A stretch of 64,000 nt of DNA, from contig NZ_CP012117.1 in assembly GCF_001678905.1 (NCBI RefSeq), forward strand, positions 1,178,001-1,242,000, given 5' to 3'. Each line of letters begins with the position of its first letter. Position 1 is the stretch's first letter. This DNA is from Dermabacter vaginalis. Its GTDB lineage: Bacteria; Actinomycetota; Actinomycetes; Actinomycetales; Dermabacteraceae. Below are positions 17,478 to 26,294 of the stretch, in pieces. Below the pieces are notes generated by a model. It did not search any database. It saw only the letters and a program-made list of their open reading frames with translations, and was not told the DNA's origin. Made by a program: the position numbers and the translations under genes.

Positions 17478-18875
17478 GTGGACGACGATCTTTTTTCTCT
17501 CAAACCAGGCGTGCAGGCCCCAAAGACTCTCGCGGACCGCAACGTCGATCACCGCGCGCCGCTAGCCGCTCGTATGCGGCCGCGTTCGCTCGACGAGATC
17601 GTCGGTCAAGAGAACGCTCTTGCAGACGGCTCACCCCTGTTTCGTCTCGTGGGGGAGGACGATTCACATACTGCCCCGAGCTCAATCATCTTGTGGGGCC
17701 CACCCGGAACGGGCAAAACGACGATCGCTTACGCCGTCGCGCGGGAGGGCGATCGCGAGTTCGTCGAGGTTTCAGCGGTGCTTGCGGGAGTCAAAGATAT
17801 CCGTGCCGTTGTTGATGCCGCGCGGTCCCGCTTGCGCACGACTGGTCGCGAAACGATTCTCTTCGTCGATGAGGTGCATCGGTTTAATAAGTCGCAGCAA
17901 GATGCGCTTTTGCCGTCGGTTGAGAACCGGTGGGTGACCCTGATCGCCGCGACGACCGAGAACCCCTATTTTTCAATCATCACCCCGCTGATCTCGCGCT
18001 CGATTGTGCTCACCCTCGATTCGCTCGGTGGCGAGGAGATTGATGCACTGCTGACGAGAGCGCTCGCCGAGGAGCGGGGGCTTGGCGGTTCGGTCGAACT
18101 TGAGAGCGATGCCCGCGAGGCGCTCCTGCGTCTCAGCGGAGGCGATGCCCGCAAGGCCCTCACAGCGCTCGAGGCTGCTGCTGCTTCAGCACTGAAGACC
18201 CCAGAGAAGCGGATCACGGGCGACATCCTCGCCCACGCGATCAACCGTTCGATGTTGACCTACGATCGCGAGGGCGATCAGCACTACGACGTCATCAGCG
18301 CGTTCATTAAGTCGATGCGGGGAAGCGATCCGGATGCGGCCCTGCACTATCTGGCCCGCATGATTGAGTCGGGTGAAGACCCGCGGTTCATCGCGCGGCG
18401 AATCGTGATCGCAGCGAGTGAGGAGGTCGGCATGGCCGACCCGACCGCGCTTCAGGTTGCCGTTGCCGCAATGCAGGCAGTCCAGATGATTGGGATGCCC
18501 GAGGGGCGGATCCCGCTCGCCCAAGCGGTCGTGCACATCGCAACTGCCCCGAAGTCCAATGCGAGTTACGCGGGGATCAATCGAGCGATCGCCGATGTGC
18601 GCGAAGGAAAAGGGCGTTCGGTTCCCGCACATCTTCGCGATGGGCATTACAAGGGAGCGGAGAAGCTCGGGCACGGTGTTGGTTACGTGTACGCGCACGA
18701 CGAGCCTCGCGGTGTGGCGCGTCAGCAGTACGCACCCGATGACCTCGTGGGTGTCAACTACTACGAGCCGACCGATCGAGGATTCGAGGGGCGCGTGAAG
18801 AGCTCGCTTGAGATTTTGCGCTCGCTCACGCGCGGCGCGGGTGGGGTGCAGGGGCCGATGGTTGACGCGCGGTGA
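17478..18875 (+). CDS. rarA: replication-associated recombination protein A (AAA+ ATPase)
   Basis: RarA/MgsA/WRNIP1-family clamp-loader-like ATPase acting at stalled replication forks. The 465-residue protein carries Walker A GPPGTGKT (74-81), Walker B with sensor LFVDEVHRFNKSQQDALL, TTENPYFSI, SRS arginine finger region and the C-terminal tetramerisation domain with HYKGAEKLGHGVGYVYAHD. GTG at 17478 is taken as the start because MDDDLFSLKP is a typical N-terminus; the longer in-frame extension from 17382 would overlap the upstream membrane protein by 92 bp. Confidence 0.94.
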   Translation: MDDDLFSLKPGVQAPKTLADRNVDHRAPLAARMRPRSLDEIVGQENALADGSPLFRLVGEDDSHTAPSSIILWGPPGTGKTTIAYAVAREGDREFVEVSAVLAGVKDIRAVVDAARSRLRTTGRETILFVDEVHRFNKSQQDALLPSVENRWVTLIAATTENPYFSIITPLISRSIVLTLDSLGGEEIDALLTRALAEERGLGGSVELESDAREALLRLSGGDARKALTALEAAAASALKTPEKRITGDILAHAINRSMLTYDREGDQHYDVISAFIKSMRGSDPDAALHYLARMIESGEDPRFIARRIVIAASEEVGMADPTALQVAVAAMQAVQMIGMPEGRIPLAQAVVHIATAPKSNASYAGINRAIADVREGKGRSVPAHLRDGHYKGAEKLGHGVGYVYAHDEPRGVARQQYAPDDLVGVNYYEPTDRGFEGRVKSSLEILRSLTRGAGGVQGPMVDAR

Positions 18876-18886
18876 GCGATCCCACA

Positions 18887-18925
18887 GAGGCTTGAGTCTC
18901 CCAAGCCTCCGAAACGCTTGAGGCT
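18887..18925 (+). terminator. overlapping alternative hairpins after rarA
   Basis: GAGGCTTG (18887-18894) pairs perfectly with CAAGCCTC (18902-18909). The same AGCCTC (18904-18909) can instead pair with GAGGCT (18920-18925). No T tract follows. It could end rarA transcription or belong to the rpsD leader. The remaining gap to 19005 holds a possible -10 element (TAAAGT near 18941). Confidence 0.35.
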
Positions 18926-19005
18926 CGGCACTCGGCACGGTAAAGTTTTGCGCTGAATCCGCGGCTGCCAAATGGATTCATCGCATCGAAATTGAGGTAA
19001 CTTAC

Positions 19006-19629
19006 GTGACCAGTGTCACCAAAGCACGTCGTACCGCACGCCTTTCGCGTGCGCTCGGTATTGCGCTTACCCCGAAGGCCGTCAAGTACTTCGAGAAGCG
19101 CCCTTACCCGCCGGGCCAGCACGGTCGTGGCCGCCGTTCGAACTCGGACTACGCGGTTCGTCTGACCGAGAAGCAGCGCCTGCGCGCTCAGTACCAGCTT
19201 CGCGAGAAGCAGCTTCACCGCGCCTACGTTGAGGCCAAGAAGCTTCCGGGTCTGACCGGTGAGTCGATGGTCGAGCTCCTCGAGACTCGCCTTGACGCGC
19301 TCGTTCTTCGCGCGGGCTTCGCTCGCACGATCCTTCAGGCTCGTCAGTTCGTCTCGCACCGCCACGTTCTCGTGGATGGCGAGATCGTCAACATCCCCTC
19401 GTACCGCGTGAAGCCTGGCCAGACCATCCAGGTCAAGCCGAAGTCGCAGACTCTCGAGGCTTTCGCGGATGCCGCTGAGGGTTCGAACTCCGATGTTCAG
19501 GCGTCGGTCCCTTCGTACCTCTCGGTCCAGCTCGAGGAACTCAAGGCTCAGCTCGTTTCTCGACCGAAGCGCTCCGAGGTCCCCGTGACTTGCGACGTCG
19601 CGCTCGTCGTCGAGTACTACGCTCGCTGA
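19006..19629 (+). CDS. rpsD: 30S ribosomal protein uS4
   Basis: uS4 starts assembly of the 30S 5' domain on 16S rRNA. The 207-residue protein has a KARRTARLSRALGIALTPKA start, the conserved RPYPPGQHGR segment, an S4 RNA-binding domain (about 95-155; LETRLDALVLRAGFA, ARQFVSHRHVLVDG) and a normal C-terminal helix ending VEYYAR. It lacks the zinc-binding cysteines of the other S4 form and is encoded away from the rpsK-rpoA operon, beside alaS, as in Micrococcales. Codon use is strongly biased as for a highly expressed gene. GTG start with GAGGTAAC upstream. Confidence 0.96.
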   Translation: MTSVTKARRTARLSRALGIALTPKAVKYFEKRPYPPGQHGRGRRSNSDYAVRLTEKQRLRAQYQLREKQLHRAYVEAKKLPGLTGESMVELLETRLDALVLRAGFARTILQARQFVSHRHVLVDGEIVNIPSYRVKPGQTIQVKPKSQTLEAFADAAEGSNSDVQASVPSYLSVQLEELKAQLVSRPKRSEVPVTCDVALVVEYYAR

Positions 19630-19670
19630 TTTCTTTATGAAGGAGGCCTCACGGTCTTCGTGTCAGGCGG

Positions 19671-19715
19671 CCCCGACCAGTACGAGAACGTACACTTGGT
19701 CGGGGTCGTTTGTTA
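19671..19715 (+). terminator. Rho-independent terminator after rpsD
   Basis: CCCCGACCA pairs with TGGTCGGGG-type sequence (19671-19705), with an inner GTAC/GTAC, followed by TCGTTTGTTATT. This separates rpsD from alaS. Confidence 0.85.
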
Positions 19716-19767
19716 TTAAATGCCCAGCCCAGTCCGTGCCCGAGAGGGCTTAGGGAAGGAAGAATCC

Positions 19768-22452
19768 ATGCAGACAGCCGAGGTGTCACGCCGCTGGCTC
19801 GACTTCTTCAAAAACAAGGATCACGAGATCGTCCCGAGCGATTCGCTCGTCTCGTCGGATCCCTCGATCCTTTTCACGGTTGCCGGCATGGTGCCGTTCA
19901 TTCCCTACATTGTGGGCACCGATCAGGCGCCGTGGCCGCGCGCCGCGAGCGTGCAAAAGTGCATTCGCACAAATGACATCGACAACGTTGGCAAGACCAC
20001 GCGTCACGGCACGTTCTTCCAAATGGCGGGCAACTTCAGCTTCGGCGATTACTTCAAGGAAGGCGCGATCGACTTCGCGTGGGAACTGCTCACGAGCAGC
20101 GTTGAGGATGGCGGCTACGGCCTCGAGGGTGACCGCATGTGGATCACCCTGTGGGAAAACGACAAAGAAGCGTTTGACCACCTCACTCGCGTGATCGGCA
20201 TCGATCCGAAGCACATCGTGCGACTCCCGAAGGAAGAAAACTTTTGGTCGACTGGCCAGCCGGGACCCGCGGGCCCGTGTGCCGAATGGCACTACGACCG
20301 TGGACCCGAGTTCGGGCCGGAAGCCGAAGGCGGCAACGTGGATCCGGGTGGCGATCGCTACCTTGAGATCTGGAACCTCGTGTTCGATCAGTTCATGCGC
20401 GGCGAAGGCAGCGGCAAGGACTACCCGCTTCTCGGTGAGCTCGACCGCAAGGCTATCGATACGGGCCTCGGCGTCGAGCGCCTCGCTTATCTTTTGCAAG
20501 GCAAGAGCAATATGTACGAGACCGACCAGGTCTTCCCCGTGATCGCGCATGCCCAGGAACTCACCGGCCGCCGCTACGGCACTGGCGATGAAGAATCCGA
20601 CGTTCGCATGCGCGTCGTCGCTGATCACGTCCGCAGCGCGATGATGCTCGCTTCGGATGGAGTACGCCCGGGGAACGAGGGGCGCGGCTATGTCATGCGC
20701 CGCCTTATTCGCCGCGCCGTCCGTTCGATGCGCCTTCTCGGTTTTGACAAGCAAGCGATGCCCGAGCTGCTGCCGGTATCGAAGAACGCCATGGTCGCCT
20801 CCTATCCCGTTCTTGAGGAGAAGTTCGCGGCGATCGAAGAGGTGCTCTACACGGAAGAGGAGGCTTTCCGCCGCACCCTGTCTCACGGCACGCAGATTTT
20901 CGAGGGCCTCAGCTCCAATCTCAAGAAGAGCGGCTCCGATCTCCTCGCGGGCGAAGATGCCTTTACTCTCCACGACACCTATGGTTTTCCCATTGACCTC
21001 ACTCTGGAAATGGCGGAAGAGGCTGGTCTGCGCGTTGATGAAGCCGGTTTCCGCGCCGCCATGCAGGAGCAGCGTGAGCGTGCCCGCGCCGATGCTCAGG
21101 CAAAGAAAGCCGGCCACACGGATACGGCGCTTTTCCACGACATCGTGAATGCGAATGGTCTTACCCGTTTCGTGGGCTACACGGACGACACGGTCTCGAC
21201 GACAGTGGGTTCGATCCTCGTGAATGGCGCTCTCACCGAACAGGTGAGCGCGCCCGCAGATATCGAGATCGTTCTTGCCGATACTCCGTTCTACGCCGAG
21301 ATGGGCGGACAGCTTGCCGATCAGGGCACCATTAGCCTCGCCGGAGGCGGCATCATCGAAGTTGACGATGTCCAGGCGCCCGTGAAGGGCCTTTCTGTTC
21401 ACCGCGGCCGCCTCATCGAGGGGAGCGCCCGCGCCGGCGAGGCGGCGATTGCGCGCATCGACACCGAGCGCCGCGGTGCCATCGCGCGCGCCCACACGGC
21501 GACCCACATGGTGCACCAGGCTCTTCGCGAGGAGCTCGGCGACGGCGCAACCCAGGCCGGTTCGGAAAACTCGCCCGGTCGCATGCGTTTCGACTTCCGC
21601 TACGGCCAGGCCGTACCTCAGAGCTCCCTCGCACAGGTCGAAGGCAAGGTCAATCAGATGCTTCAGCAGAACCTTGACGTCACCGACGCGCAAATGCCCA
21701 TCGATGAGGCGAAGGCTCTTGGCGCTCAGGCACTCTTCGGTGAGAAGTATGGCGATATCGTCCGTGTCGTGTCGATTGGCGGCGACTGGTCTCGCGAACT
21801 GTGCGGCGGCACTCACGTCCCGATTACGGGCAGCCTCGGCTCGGTTCAGCTCGTGTCGGAATCATCTATCGGTTCAGGCGTGCGCCGCGTGGATGCACTC
21901 GTGGGCGAAAGTGCGTACAAGTTCCACTCGAAAGAGCACGCGCTCGTGTCGCAACTCGCGGAAATTCTCAAGGTGGGTGCGGAGGATATTCCCGAGCGCG
22001 TTCAGGCGCTCACAAAGCGCGTGAAAGAGATGGAAAAGAACCTCCAGCAGATGCGCGGCCAGCAGCTCCAAGCTCAAGCGAGCTCGCTCGTCCAATCTGC
22101 GGCAGTCGTGTCGGGTGTTCGCGTCCTTGTTCACGATGCAGGCGAGGGCGTCGCCGCTGGAGACCTGCGTACTCTCGCCACCGATTTGCGCGCAAGGCTT
22201 GGCGAGGCCGAGGCGAGTGTGGTGGCGCTTGCAGGGGAGTCCGACGGTCGCGCGGCTCTCGTCGTGGCCACCAATGCCGCGGCGCGCGAAGCTGGCCTCA
22301 AGGCAGGCACGCTCTTGCGTGACGCTGCCGCTGTGATGAACGGCCGCGGAGGCGGCAAAGATGATCTCGCGCAGGGCGGTGGCGGCGACCCCGCGCTCGT
22401 GTCTGCCGCGCTCGAGTCGATCACGACCGCGCTTCGTGACCGCGCCTCATGA
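19768..22452 (+). CDS. alaS: alanyl-tRNA synthetase
   Basis: Class II synthetase charging tRNA-Ala and clearing Ser/Gly mischarges. The 894-residue protein has FTVAGMVPF and GKTTRHGTFFQM class II motif regions, FSFGDYFKEGAIDFAWE, the editing-domain zinc ligands HTATH (His576, His580) and CGGTH (Cys679, His683), and the C-terminal oligomerisation domain with GGGGDPALVSAAL near the end. The ATG at 19768 behind GGGAAGGAAG is chosen over the ATG at 19720, which has no ribosome site and lies just after the rpsD terminator. It starts an alaS-ruvX-mltG-aroE operon. Confidence 0.96.
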   Translation: MQTAEVSRRWLDFFKNKDHEIVPSDSLVSSDPSILFTVAGMVPFIPYIVGTDQAPWPRAASVQKCIRTNDIDNVGKTTRHGTFFQMAGNFSFGDYFKEGAIDFAWELLTSSVEDGGYGLEGDRMWITLWENDKEAFDHLTRVIGIDPKHIVRLPKEENFWSTGQPGPAGPCAEWHYDRGPEFGPEAEGGNVDPGGDRYLEIWNLVFDQFMRGEGSGKDYPLLGELDRKAIDTGLGVERLAYLLQGKSNMYETDQVFPVIAHAQELTGRRYGTGDEESDVRMRVVADHVRSAMMLASDGVRPGNEGRGYVMRRLIRRAVRSMRLLGFDKQAMPELLPVSKNAMVASYPVLEEKFAAIEEVLYTEEEAFRRTLSHGTQIFEGLSSNLKKSGSDLLAGEDAFTLHDTYGFPIDLTLEMAEEAGLRVDEAGFRAAMQEQRERARADAQAKKAGHTDTALFHDIVNANGLTRFVGYTDDTVSTTVGSILVNGALTEQVSAPADIEIVLADTPFYAEMGGQLADQGTISLAGGGIIEVDDVQAPVKGLSVHRGRLIEGSARAGEAAIARIDTERRGAIARAHTATHMVHQALREELGDGATQAGSENSPGRMRFDFRYGQAVPQSSLAQVEGKVNQMLQQNLDVTDAQMPIDEAKALGAQALFGEKYGDIVRVVSIGGDWSRELCGGTHVPITGSLGSVQLVSESSIGSGVRRVDALVGESAYKFHSKEHALVSQLAEILKVGAEDIPERVQALTKRVKEMEKNLQQMRGQQLQAQASSLVQSAAVVSGVRVLVHDAGEGVAAGDLRTLATDLRARLGEAEASVVALAGESDGRAALVVATNAAAREAGLKAGTLLRDAAAVMNGRGGGKDDLAQGGGGDPALVSAALESITTALRDRAS

Positions 22453-22928
22453 GTCGTCGCTTTGTGCGAATTGGCGTCGACGTGGGTGATGCCCGCGTCG
22501 GCGTCGCTCGAAGCGATGCCGACGGCCTACTCGCGACCCCCGTGGTGACCCTTCCGCGGGAGGACTCCGCGGCTCGGCTACAGGAACTGATCGTTGAACT
22601 CGGTGCAGAACGCCTGTACGTGGGGAAGCCTCGCCTCTTGAGCGGGAAAAACGGTTCGGCCGTCGAGAAAGCCAATGCTTTCATTGCGGAACTCGCCGAA
22701 CTCGAGCCCCTTGCGGAAGAACCCGAGTACGACGTGTACCTTGTAGACGAGCGCATGAGCACCGTGAGTGCGCACCGTGCCCTGAGCGATTCCGGCCGCA
22801 AGCACCGCACGCATAGGCCGGTGATCGATCAGGTCGCCGCGGTCATGATTTTGCAGACCGCCCTTGACTTTGAACGCGCGCGCGGCGCAGCGGCCGGAGA
22901 GCCGTGGATCCCAGGCGATTCCCACTAA
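22449..22928 (+). CDS. ruvX: RuvX/YqgF-type Holliday junction resolvase-like nuclease
   Basis: RNase H-fold protein of 159 residues, known in the family for 16S rRNA 5' processing and Holliday junction resolvase-like activity. RIGVDVGDARVGVARSD carries Asp11, and LVDERMSTVSAHRALS and the C-terminal DQVAAVMILQTALD complete the active site. The ATG overlaps the alaS stop (ATGA). The gene is followed 9 bp later by mltG. This order is conserved across actinobacteria. Confidence 0.93.
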   Translation: MSRRFVRIGVDVGDARVGVARSDADGLLATPVVTLPREDSAARLQELIVELGAERLYVGKPRLLSGKNGSAVEKANAFIAELAELEPLAEEPEYDVYLVDERMSTVSAHRALSDSGRKHRTHRPVIDQVAAVMILQTALDFERARGAAAGEPWIPGDSH

Positions 22929-22937
22929 GGAGTATTT

Positions 22938-24086
22938 GTGCCAGATTCTTCACTTGAGGACCTGCTGGGTTCGTCAGGCGAAAGTCAGTCTCGATCGGGG
23001 CATGGCAAGCGTCGGAACGCAAAGCCGAGCAAACTCAAACGTTTCCTGCCCGCCTTTGTGGTGGTCGTGGTGCTCGCAGCGCTCATCGGCGGTGGATGCT
23101 TTGCCTACTCGTGGGTTTCACACAACGTGAATGTGGCGAGCGCGTCGAAGGATTTTGATGGCCAAGGTAAGGGCGACGTCGAGATCATCGTCAACAGTGG
23201 TGATACCGGTTCAGACATCGCGAGCACGCTCGTCGACGCCGGAGTGATCAAGACTAAAGGCCCGTTTGTGAAGGCGTTCTCGGCGAGCCAGGATGCTTCG
23301 AGCATCACTCCCGGCACGTACAAGCTTCGAAAAGAGATGAGCGGAGCCTCTGCCCTGCGCTTACTTCTTGACCCCGCTAGTCGCGTGGGCATTCGTGTGA
23401 CGTTCCCCGAAGGACTTACCGCCCACAAGATGTACGAGCGTTTGAGCGAAGCCACGGGGTTGCCCGTCGAGGACTTTGAAAAGGCGGGCGCTGACTACGA
23501 GGCGCGCGGTGTTCCACGTAATCCGGCGAAGTCGATCGAGGGATACTTGTGGCCCGGTACATATGACTTCCACCAGGGAGATTCCGCCGAAGACATTCTC
23601 GATGAGATGGTTTCGCGCATGACAACCCAACTTGAGAAGAAGAGCATCCCGAAAGAGAAGTGGCACGAGACCCTCACGATCGCCTCGATTGCGGAGAAGG
23701 AAGCTCGCAACCCTGACGACTACGGCAAGGTCGTGCGAACGCTTGAGAATCGCCTCGCGGGCGTGGGGGAAGCGGGTGGAAGGCCCATGAACCTCCAGCT
23801 GGATTCGACCGTGGCCTACTTTACGAAGAGCGAAACGATTTCGACGACCCCCGAGCAGCGTGCGACCGATTCGCCCTACAACACTTATAAGCATCCCGGG
23901 CTTCCCGTGGGGCCGATCGCCAATCCTGGCGATGCCACACTCGATGCCGTGGAGAACCCTCCAGAGGGGCCGTGGCTGTACTGGGTGACGGTCAATACCG
24001 ACACCGGCGAAACGAAGTTTGCGAGTACCAAGGGCGAGCATGATAAGAACGTGCGGGAGTGGCAAGAATGGGCGAAAAACAAGTAG
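22938..24086 (+). CDS. mltG: endolytic transglycosylase MltG
   Basis: Membrane-anchored lytic transglycosylase thought to cut nascent glycan strands and set their length. The 382-residue protein has a basic cytoplasmic N-terminus, one membrane span (about 36-60), a LysM-like stretch (VEIIVNSGDTGSDIASTL), and the YceG domain with GYLWPGTYDF and the catalytic Glu253 in TIASIAEKEA. LDSTVAYF and SPYNTYKHPGLPVGPIANPG complete the site. GTG start behind AAGGAG. Confidence 0.94.
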   Translation: MPDSSLEDLLGSSGESQSRSGHGKRRNAKPSKLKRFLPAFVVVVVLAALIGGGCFAYSWVSHNVNVASASKDFDGQGKGDVEIIVNSGDTGSDIASTLVDAGVIKTKGPFVKAFSASQDASSITPGTYKLRKEMSGASALRLLLDPASRVGIRVTFPEGLTAHKMYERLSEATGLPVEDFEKAGADYEARGVPRNPAKSIEGYLWPGTYDFHQGDSAEDILDEMVSRMTTQLEKKSIPKEKWHETLTIASIAEKEARNPDDYGKVVRTLENRLAGVGEAGGRPMNLQLDSTVAYFTKSETISTTPEQRATDSPYNTYKHPGLPVGPIANPGDATLDAVENPPEGPWLYWVTVNTDTGETKFASTKGEHDKNVREWQEWAKNK

Positions 24087-24958
24087 GCGAGAGCGGGCGG
24101 CGATTTGCCGTGATCGGCGATCCCATTGCGCATTCGCTCTCGCCCGAACTGCACGCGGCGGCGTATCGTGCGCTCGGAATTGAGGGCGCGAGCTACGAAC
24201 GAATCCACGTGCCTCGCGGCGAATTCGCGAAGTTCGTGCACGAAACGCTCCCGACGCTCGATGGCGTGAGTGTCACCATGCCGCACAAGGCTCACGCTCA
24301 CGACCTCGCCGTGGCGCATGGCCCGCACGCGGAGCTCGGCATCGCGAACACCTTGATCCCTCTCGGTTCCGGCCACTCGCGCCGCTACGCTGCCTTCAAT
24401 ACCGACATCGCAGGTATCACCGGAGCACTCGCAGCGGCCGGCATCCGTGCTCTCGAGAGTGCGACGCTGCTCGGATCAGGGGCGACGGCGCTTTCGCTTG
24501 CGACGGCCCTGTGCGAGTCCGGTTGCACGCGCTTCACACTCCTCGCCCGCTCACGCGAAAAGCTCGCCGTACTCGAAGGACTCCTCGCGCGGTACGGAGC
24601 ACAAGTTCACATAGGGGAGTGGGAGCGACCCGAACTGAGCTTCCACTCCGACATCGTGGCGAGCGCGCTCGCACGTGACGGTGCCGAAGCCTTCGCCGAA
24701 CGCGTTTTCCACAAGATGCACGATGTGGCGCGGGTACCGTCAGCCTTTTTTGACGCCCTGTATTTTCCCGATCCCACCCCGCTGACGCGCATTCGAGACG
24801 CGTTTTGCCGTGAACGAGCAGTGCACGAAAAGCCCGCGTTCGCGACCGGCGCCCACATGCTCGCGCATCAAGCTGCGAGACAGGTCGAGCTCATGTGCGG
24901 TGTTGAGCATGCACCTGCCGAGGTCATGTACGAGGCCGTCTTTGGGCAGGAGCTCTAG
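24068..24958 (+). CDS. aroE: shikimate dehydrogenase
   Basis: NADPH-dependent reduction of 3-dehydroshikimate in aromatic amino acid synthesis. The 296-residue protein has the substrate site GDPIAHSLSPELHAAAY, the catalytic pair Lys74 (VTMPHKAHAHD) and Asp113 (FNTDIAGI), and LLGSGATALSLATAL for NADP. ATG at 24068 is chosen because GGGAG lies eight bases upstream; GTG at 24059 is possible. It overlaps mltG by 19 bp and is translationally coupled. The aroC-aroK-aroB genes that usually follow in actinobacteria are absent; trmL converges instead. Confidence 0.93.
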   Translation: MGEKQVGESGRRFAVIGDPIAHSLSPELHAAAYRALGIEGASYERIHVPRGEFAKFVHETLPTLDGVSVTMPHKAHAHDLAVAHGPHAELGIANTLIPLGSGHSRRYAAFNTDIAGITGALAAAGIRALESATLLGSGATALSLATALCESGCTRFTLLARSREKLAVLEGLLARYGAQVHIGEWERPELSFHSDIVASALARDGAEAFAERVFHKMHDVARVPSAFFDALYFPDPTPLTRIRDAFCRERAVHEKPAFATGAHMLAHQAARQVELMCGVEHAPAEVMYEAVFGQEL

Positions 24959-25419
24959 AGCGCTCCCGTGTACCCAAGCTGTCGCCACGCTTCGTACACC
25001 GCAATGGACGCGGAGTTCGCGAGGTTGAGCGAGCGTCGTCCCTCGAGCATGGGAATCCGGACCGATTTCGTGATGCGTGGGTGGTCGAGAACCCATTGGG
25101 GTAGGCCCGTGTCCTCGCGACCGAAGAGGAGGACGTCGGTGTCTTCGTAATGCACGTTTTGAAAGTGGGCATCGCTGTGACCCGTGAAGGCGAAAATGCG
25201 AGAGTCGGGAAGCGCTTCGAGCGCATGATCGAAACTTTCGTGCACAGTCATGACGGCGAGGTCGTGATAGTCAAGGCCGGCGCGCTTGAGGTGAGAGTCA
25301 TCGAAGTTGAAGCCGAGAGGCTCGATGAGGTGCAGGGGCGCACCTGTCACAGCAGACAGGCGTATGGCATTGCCGGTGTTGCCGGGGATGAGCGGCTCAA
25401 AAAACATGATGTGGGGCAT
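24955..25419 (-). CDS. trmL: tRNA (cytidine/uridine-2'-O-)-methyltransferase, TrmL-like SPOUT enzyme
   Basis: Small SPOUT methyltransferase (154 residues) of the family that methylates the wobble ribose of certain tRNA-Leu species. PGNTGNAIRLSA, DVLLFGREDTGLP and the knot segment IPMLEGRRSLNLANSASIA are the three family motifs. The stop codon region overlaps the aroE stop by 4 bp in converging orientation. A tRNA-Leu gene lies 150 bp away, a suggestive but probably coincidental pairing. ATG start at 25419. Confidence 0.92.
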   Translation of the reverse strand: MPHIMFFEPLIPGNTGNAIRLSAVTGAPLHLIEPLGFNFDDSHLKRAGLDYHDLAVMTVHESFDHALEALPDSRIFAFTGHSDAHFQNVHYEDTDVLLFGREDTGLPQWVLDHPRITKSVRIPMLEGRRSLNLANSASIAVYEAWRQLGYTGAL

Positions 25420-25572
25420 GGATTCGAGTCTCTCACGTTGCGCATCCAGGCCCCGTAGAAGGACCGTGCGTGATTCCGTTCACGAATAAGCAAAAAATGG
25501 CCTCTCAATTTCCCCCGGAGCAACCACGGTGGTAATCTCATTGAGTCGCAAACGAAGAGCGACAAAAACCCA

Positions 25573-25661
25573 GTCCGGGTGGCGGAATAGGTAGACGCGC
25601 TAGCTTGAGGTGCTAGTGCCCGCTTAAGGGCGTGGGGGTTCAAGTCCCCCCTCGGACACCA
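25573..25661 (+). tRNA. tRNA-Leu (anticodon GAG)
   Basis: Type II tRNA with acceptor GTCCGGG/CTCGGAC, D-arm, anticodon stem CTAGC/GCTAG with loop TTGAGGT (anticodon GAG at 25607-25609, reading CUC and CUU), a long variable arm (TGCCCGCTTAAGGGCG), T-arm GGGGGTTCAAGTCCCCC and encoded CCA end at 25659-25661. Confidence 0.97.
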
Positions 25662-25667
25662 CAAGAC

Positions 25668-25691
25668 CCCGTGCAGGAGAACCTGCACGGG
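25668..25691 (+). terminator. Rho-independent terminator after tRNA-Leu
   Basis: Perfect 10-bp stem CCCGTGCAGG/CCTGCACGGG with AGAA loop, 7 bp after the tRNA CCA end, followed by ATTCGTTGTTAAT. Confidence 0.88.
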
Positions 25692-26294
25692 ATTCGTTGT
25701 TAATGCACCCTGATAAACAGGCCGACGGCGGGGAGGGCGGCGGCTAGTTCGTCAACGTTTACTCAGAGTTATCCGCAGTTCAGATAAAAGTCTGCCCCTT
25801 GTCCTTTTGCTCTGCTTAGTTTGTGATGGGCGTCTCGTGGGGCGGAGAGACGAGTCCCAACCACGCGGAGCGGGCATGCACTAACGCGTATGCAGCAGCG
25901 CAGAGGAGGCGGGGGCCTCGCTGCGCCGTCTCAGCCGCGGCATGAATGAAGACTGGTTGGGACCGCGGGCGAAGCCACGCATCGCGATATGCGGGATGCT
26001 TCGCCCGCCCCGCCCGCACCACTCGCAAGAATTCTTATGCGCCGGCATCAACGTGACTTCCCTCATGACGTTCGCCACATACCCCCGGATTGCGTGACAG
26101 TGTTGCGTTTAGAGGACGTCCGTCCCACGCGAGTGATGACGTTGTTATGGTAACTTCGTTTTGCCCGGCTACTGCCTTACGCCCGCGACGACTTGTAGGC
26201 CTCCTCATGAATGCCTTGCGAACCGTGGGGCGCACACGAGCCTGGTTATCCGGTCCCAATCGAGATCGGTCCTTTCCCTAGCTAGGAGAACATC
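25692..26294. other. 600-bp stretch without a supported gene
   Basis: No open frame here has a convincing ribosome site, hydrophobic pattern or family resemblance. The minus-strand frames at 25816-26028 and 26035-26259 are Arg/Pro/Ala-rich by-products of G+C content. The left and middle parts (25831-26008) are full of inverted repeats and are listed separately. TTATCCGCA (25769-25777) is one base from a DnaA box. The last 280 bp should carry the promoter and leader of the LPRTG protein, whose ribosome site TAGGAGAAC lies at about 26283-26291. Confidence 0.6.
25831..26008. ncRNA. candidate structured RNA or multi-stem inverted-repeat element
   Basis: Nested stems in order: CGTCTC/GAGACG (25831-25852); an outer stem TCCCAACCA/TGGTTGGGA (25855-25863 with 25954-25962); inside it CGCGG/CCGCG (25864-25868 with 25935-25939), GCATGC/GTATGC with one G-U-type pair (25874-25893) and an imperfect stem around 25897-25925; then GCGGGCGAAG/CTTCGCCCGC (25965-25974 with 25999-26008) enclosing CGCAT/ATGCG. 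The layout resembles a multibranched RNA on either strand. No T tract follows. A small inverted-repeat mobile remnant is the main alternative. It matches no RNA family I can name. Confidence 0.4.

Noticed and set aside
19786-21816. 676-codon minus-strand frame opposite alaS
   Set aside because: Length is explained by G+C bias at third positions; alaS on the plus strand has all family motifs.
25816-26259. Two minus-strand frames in the gap after tRNA-Leu
   Set aside because: No ribosome site, skewed Arg/Pro/Ala content, and they run through inverted repeats.
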